Source: Sphingobium sp. (GTDB taxonomy: Bacteria; Pseudomonadota; Alphaproteobacteria; Sphingomonadales; Sphingomonadaceae). From it: a stretch of DNA of 64,000 nucleotides. A program made the translations under genes and the position numbers. The stretch spans positions 124,001 through 188,000 of the forward strand of contig QFQF01000005.1 in the NCBI GenBank assembly GCA_003248935.1, written 5' to 3'. The notes beneath the pieces are model-generated. The model searched no databases and was not told the origin of the DNA. It was given only the letters and a program-made list of their open reading frames with translations. Of this stretch, positions 62,675 through 64,000 are shown piece after piece; positions within the stretch are counted from its first letter, which is position 1; the number at the start of each line of letters is the position of its first letter.

Positions 62675-62708
62675 AAAAAGGGCCGACGGGAAACCGCCGG
62701 CCCTTTTT
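62675..62708 (+). terminator. Rho-independent terminator after the cyclophilin gene
   Basis: AAAAAGGGCCG (62675-62685) pairs with CGGCCCTTTTT (62698-62708). Inside, CGG/CCG closes a GAAA tetraloop. It ends in five T. Confidence 0.95.
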
Positions 62709-62774
62709 CTTGGCGGCCGGGGAGCCGGGCGTGATCGGGAGGGGTGGGAAGGGAAGGAGACGGGCGGCTACTTC

Positions 62775-62849
62775 CCGTCGTCCCAGCGAAGGCGGGATCG
62801 CAGGCCCCACGCCCTCTCCTGAGACCCCAGCCTCCGCTGGGGTTGACGG
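62775..62849. repeat. Sphingomonad-type intergenic palindrome, second kind
   Basis: Inverted arms CCGTCGTCCCAGCGAAGG (from 62775) and the near complement of CCTCCGCTGGGGTTGACGG (62831-62849), with GAGACCCCAGCC between. This CCAGCGAAGGCTGGG-type palindrome is dispersed in sphingomonad genomes. It lies in the convergent gap between the cyclophilin and EnvC-like genes. Confidence 0.6.
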
Positions 62850-62886
62850 AATGTGTTGGAAACCCGCCACCAGAAAATCGCCGTCC

Positions 62887-64000
62887 TTATCCCGAAGCAA
62901 GCAATGGGACGATATCGACCGGCTCGCCGTTCTTGCGCAGTTCGACCGTGATCGTCGGCACCTTCGGCCCGGCCGCACCGATGGGATCCCCCTGTGCCAG
63001 CGATGCACCGACATCGGCGGACAAGCGCGCGAGACCGGTGATCAACGTCGTCCAGCCTGCGCCATGATCGATGATGACGATCTGGCCATAGCCGCGATAG
63101 GGCCCGGCATAGGCGACGTGCCCCGCCGTCGGCGCCACCACCTGAGCGCCCGGCTGGGTCGCGATCGTCAGGCCACGGGCGCGCACGCCGCTGTCCGCCA
63201 TTTCGCCCATGCCGGTCACCAGCGCCCCGATCACCGGCAGCCGATAGGCGGGCGGACGGCCTTCGATCGACGGCGCGCTATCCCGGGCGGGGCCTGACGC
63301 CGCGCTCGGCACCTGAGGACGCTGCACCGGGCCGGAGAGGCTGGCAAGTTCGGAGCGGATTTCGCTCGCCACCGCCATCTGGTCCATCAGGTCGACGATG
63401 TCGCGCGCCTGTTCGCCCAGCGCGATCGCCCGATCCGCCTCCACGCCCGCACCCGCGCCATAATTGCGTGAGGCGATCCGGTTCGCCGCCTCCAGCCGTC
63501 CCAGCGCCGTCCGTCGTTCGGCAAGCTGCGCCCGGCTGGACCGGAGCGACACGGCCGCCTGCTCCGCCGCCGCCCGCAACTGCCGGCTGCGCGCCAGTTC
63601 GGAACGCAATCCGGCTGTCCGTTCGGCGATCACCGGCATCACGCTGTCGAGGACCGCGCGCATGTGTACCGCGTCGGCGATCGAACCCGGCTGCACCAGC
63701 GCCAGCGCGGCCGGGCGGCGCGCGATCATCTGAAGCGCGGCGGTCAGCCGCACGATCGGCTGCTGCCGCTGCGCGAGACGCCTGGCCTGTGCCCGCTGCA
63801 ACCGGGTGACGATGGCGACCCGTGCCTGCGCAGCCTGAATATCCGCTTCCGATTCCTGAATGCGCGCGGCCAGCGCCGCCGCCTCGGCCTTTGCCTTGTC
63901 GGCGGTCTTGCTCGCGCGCTGCGCGCGGGCCTGCAACTGGACGGAACGGGCCCGCGCCTGATCGGCCTGCCGCCGCGCGGCGAACAGCGCGCGCCGCTCC
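62887..64000 (-). CDS. envC: EnvC-like murein hydrolase activator, 5' end cut by the window
   Basis: The frame stays open through 64000, so the N-terminus (signal peptide) is missing; about 371 residues are visible. A long Ala/Arg/Gln coiled coil (to about residue 230) precedes a LytM/M23-like C-terminal domain with VVAPTAGHVAYAGPYRGYGQ and VIIDHGAGWTTLITGLARL. Active-site histidines are lost: ITGL stands where YAHL is usual and TITVELRKNG where LHFEIR is usual. That degeneracy fits EnvC, which activates amidases at the septum rather than cutting peptidoglycan itself. Confidence 0.87.
   Translation of the reverse strand, partial: ERRALFAARRQADQARARSVQLQARAQRASKTADKAKAEAAALAARIQESEADIQAAQARVAIVTRLQRAQARRLAQRQQPIVRLTAALQMIARRPAALALVQPGSIADAVHMRAVLDSVMPVIAERTAGLRSELARSRQLRAAAEQAAVSLRSSRAQLAERRTALGRLEAANRIASRNYGAGAGVEADRAIALGEQARDIVDLMDQMAVASEIRSELASLSGPVQRPQVPSAASGPARDSAPSIEGRPPAYRLPVIGALVTGMGEMADSGVRARGLTIATQPGAQVVAPTAGHVAYAGPYRGYGQIVIIDHGAGWTTLITGLARLSADVGASLAQGDPIGAAGPKVPTITVELRKNGEPVDIVPLLASG

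Overview
The window looks like a chromosomal segment of a sphingomonad (order Sphingomonadales, Alphaproteobacteria). It has high G+C and strong third-position bias, two TonB-dependent receptors (TBDRs), sphingomonad-type dispersed palindromes, a MucR-family nucleoid protein, and many proteins of familiar Sphingomonas/Sphingobium type. Everything is read from sequence and family memory; no database search was run. No phage, integrase, insertion sequence, CRISPR array or rRNA was seen.

Layout. (1) 98-7229: a carbohydrate-uptake locus. Two LacI-type operators precede a TBDR, a flavin-dependent tryptophan-halogenase-like protein and a secreted GH3 beta-glucosidase. (2) 7243-14832: an ABC-F ATPase, katG with a clear terminator, a MucR-like protein that has lost its zinc cysteines and carries a Lys/Ala/Pro tail, HU, a zinc-ribbon mini-protein and a winged-helix regulator. 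(3) 14918-24364: tRNA-Val(UAC), a cardiolipin synthase, a Tas-type aldo/keto reductase, an APC permease, a GMC oxidoreductase and a large autotransporter. (4) 24536-27565: a peroxide module. ohrR (followed by a glycerate-kinase-like gene) is divergent from an exported esterase plus ohr, with two operator-like palindromes and a good sigma-70 promoter between them. (5) 27592-32960: a DUF4269 protein, threonine dehydratase, then a Fur-box-headed DUF3649/PepSY/DUF3325/DUF4198 iron operon and a periplasmic cyclophilin. (6) 32964-38740: an RND tripartite efflux operon. (7) 39005-49033: an M1 aminopeptidase, a CoA-transferase, a beta-propeller phytase translationally coupled to a TBDR behind a probable PHO-box array, and an OPT transporter. 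(8) 49300-55923: a HerA-like ATPase, a Do protease, hflC/hflK and mrp. (9) 56005-59140: PepSY, DUF2271, DUF4198 and ApbE, which looks like an extracytoplasmic flavin electron-transfer module because the DUF2271 protein carries an ApbE flavinylation motif. (10) 59287-64000: a methyltransferase, DUF1489, MgtE, a cytoplasmic cyclophilin and a truncated EnvC-like protein.

Together the genes describe a free-living aerobic oligotroph that scavenges glycans, phosphate (phytate) and iron through TBDRs and defends itself against peroxides. The most interesting points are the flavinylation operon (and its iron-linked cousin at 29397-32199), the zinc-less MucR with a histone-H1-like tail beside HU, the phased PHO-type repeats in front of the phytase/TBDR pair, and the paired hairpins with complementary loops at 2764-2807.
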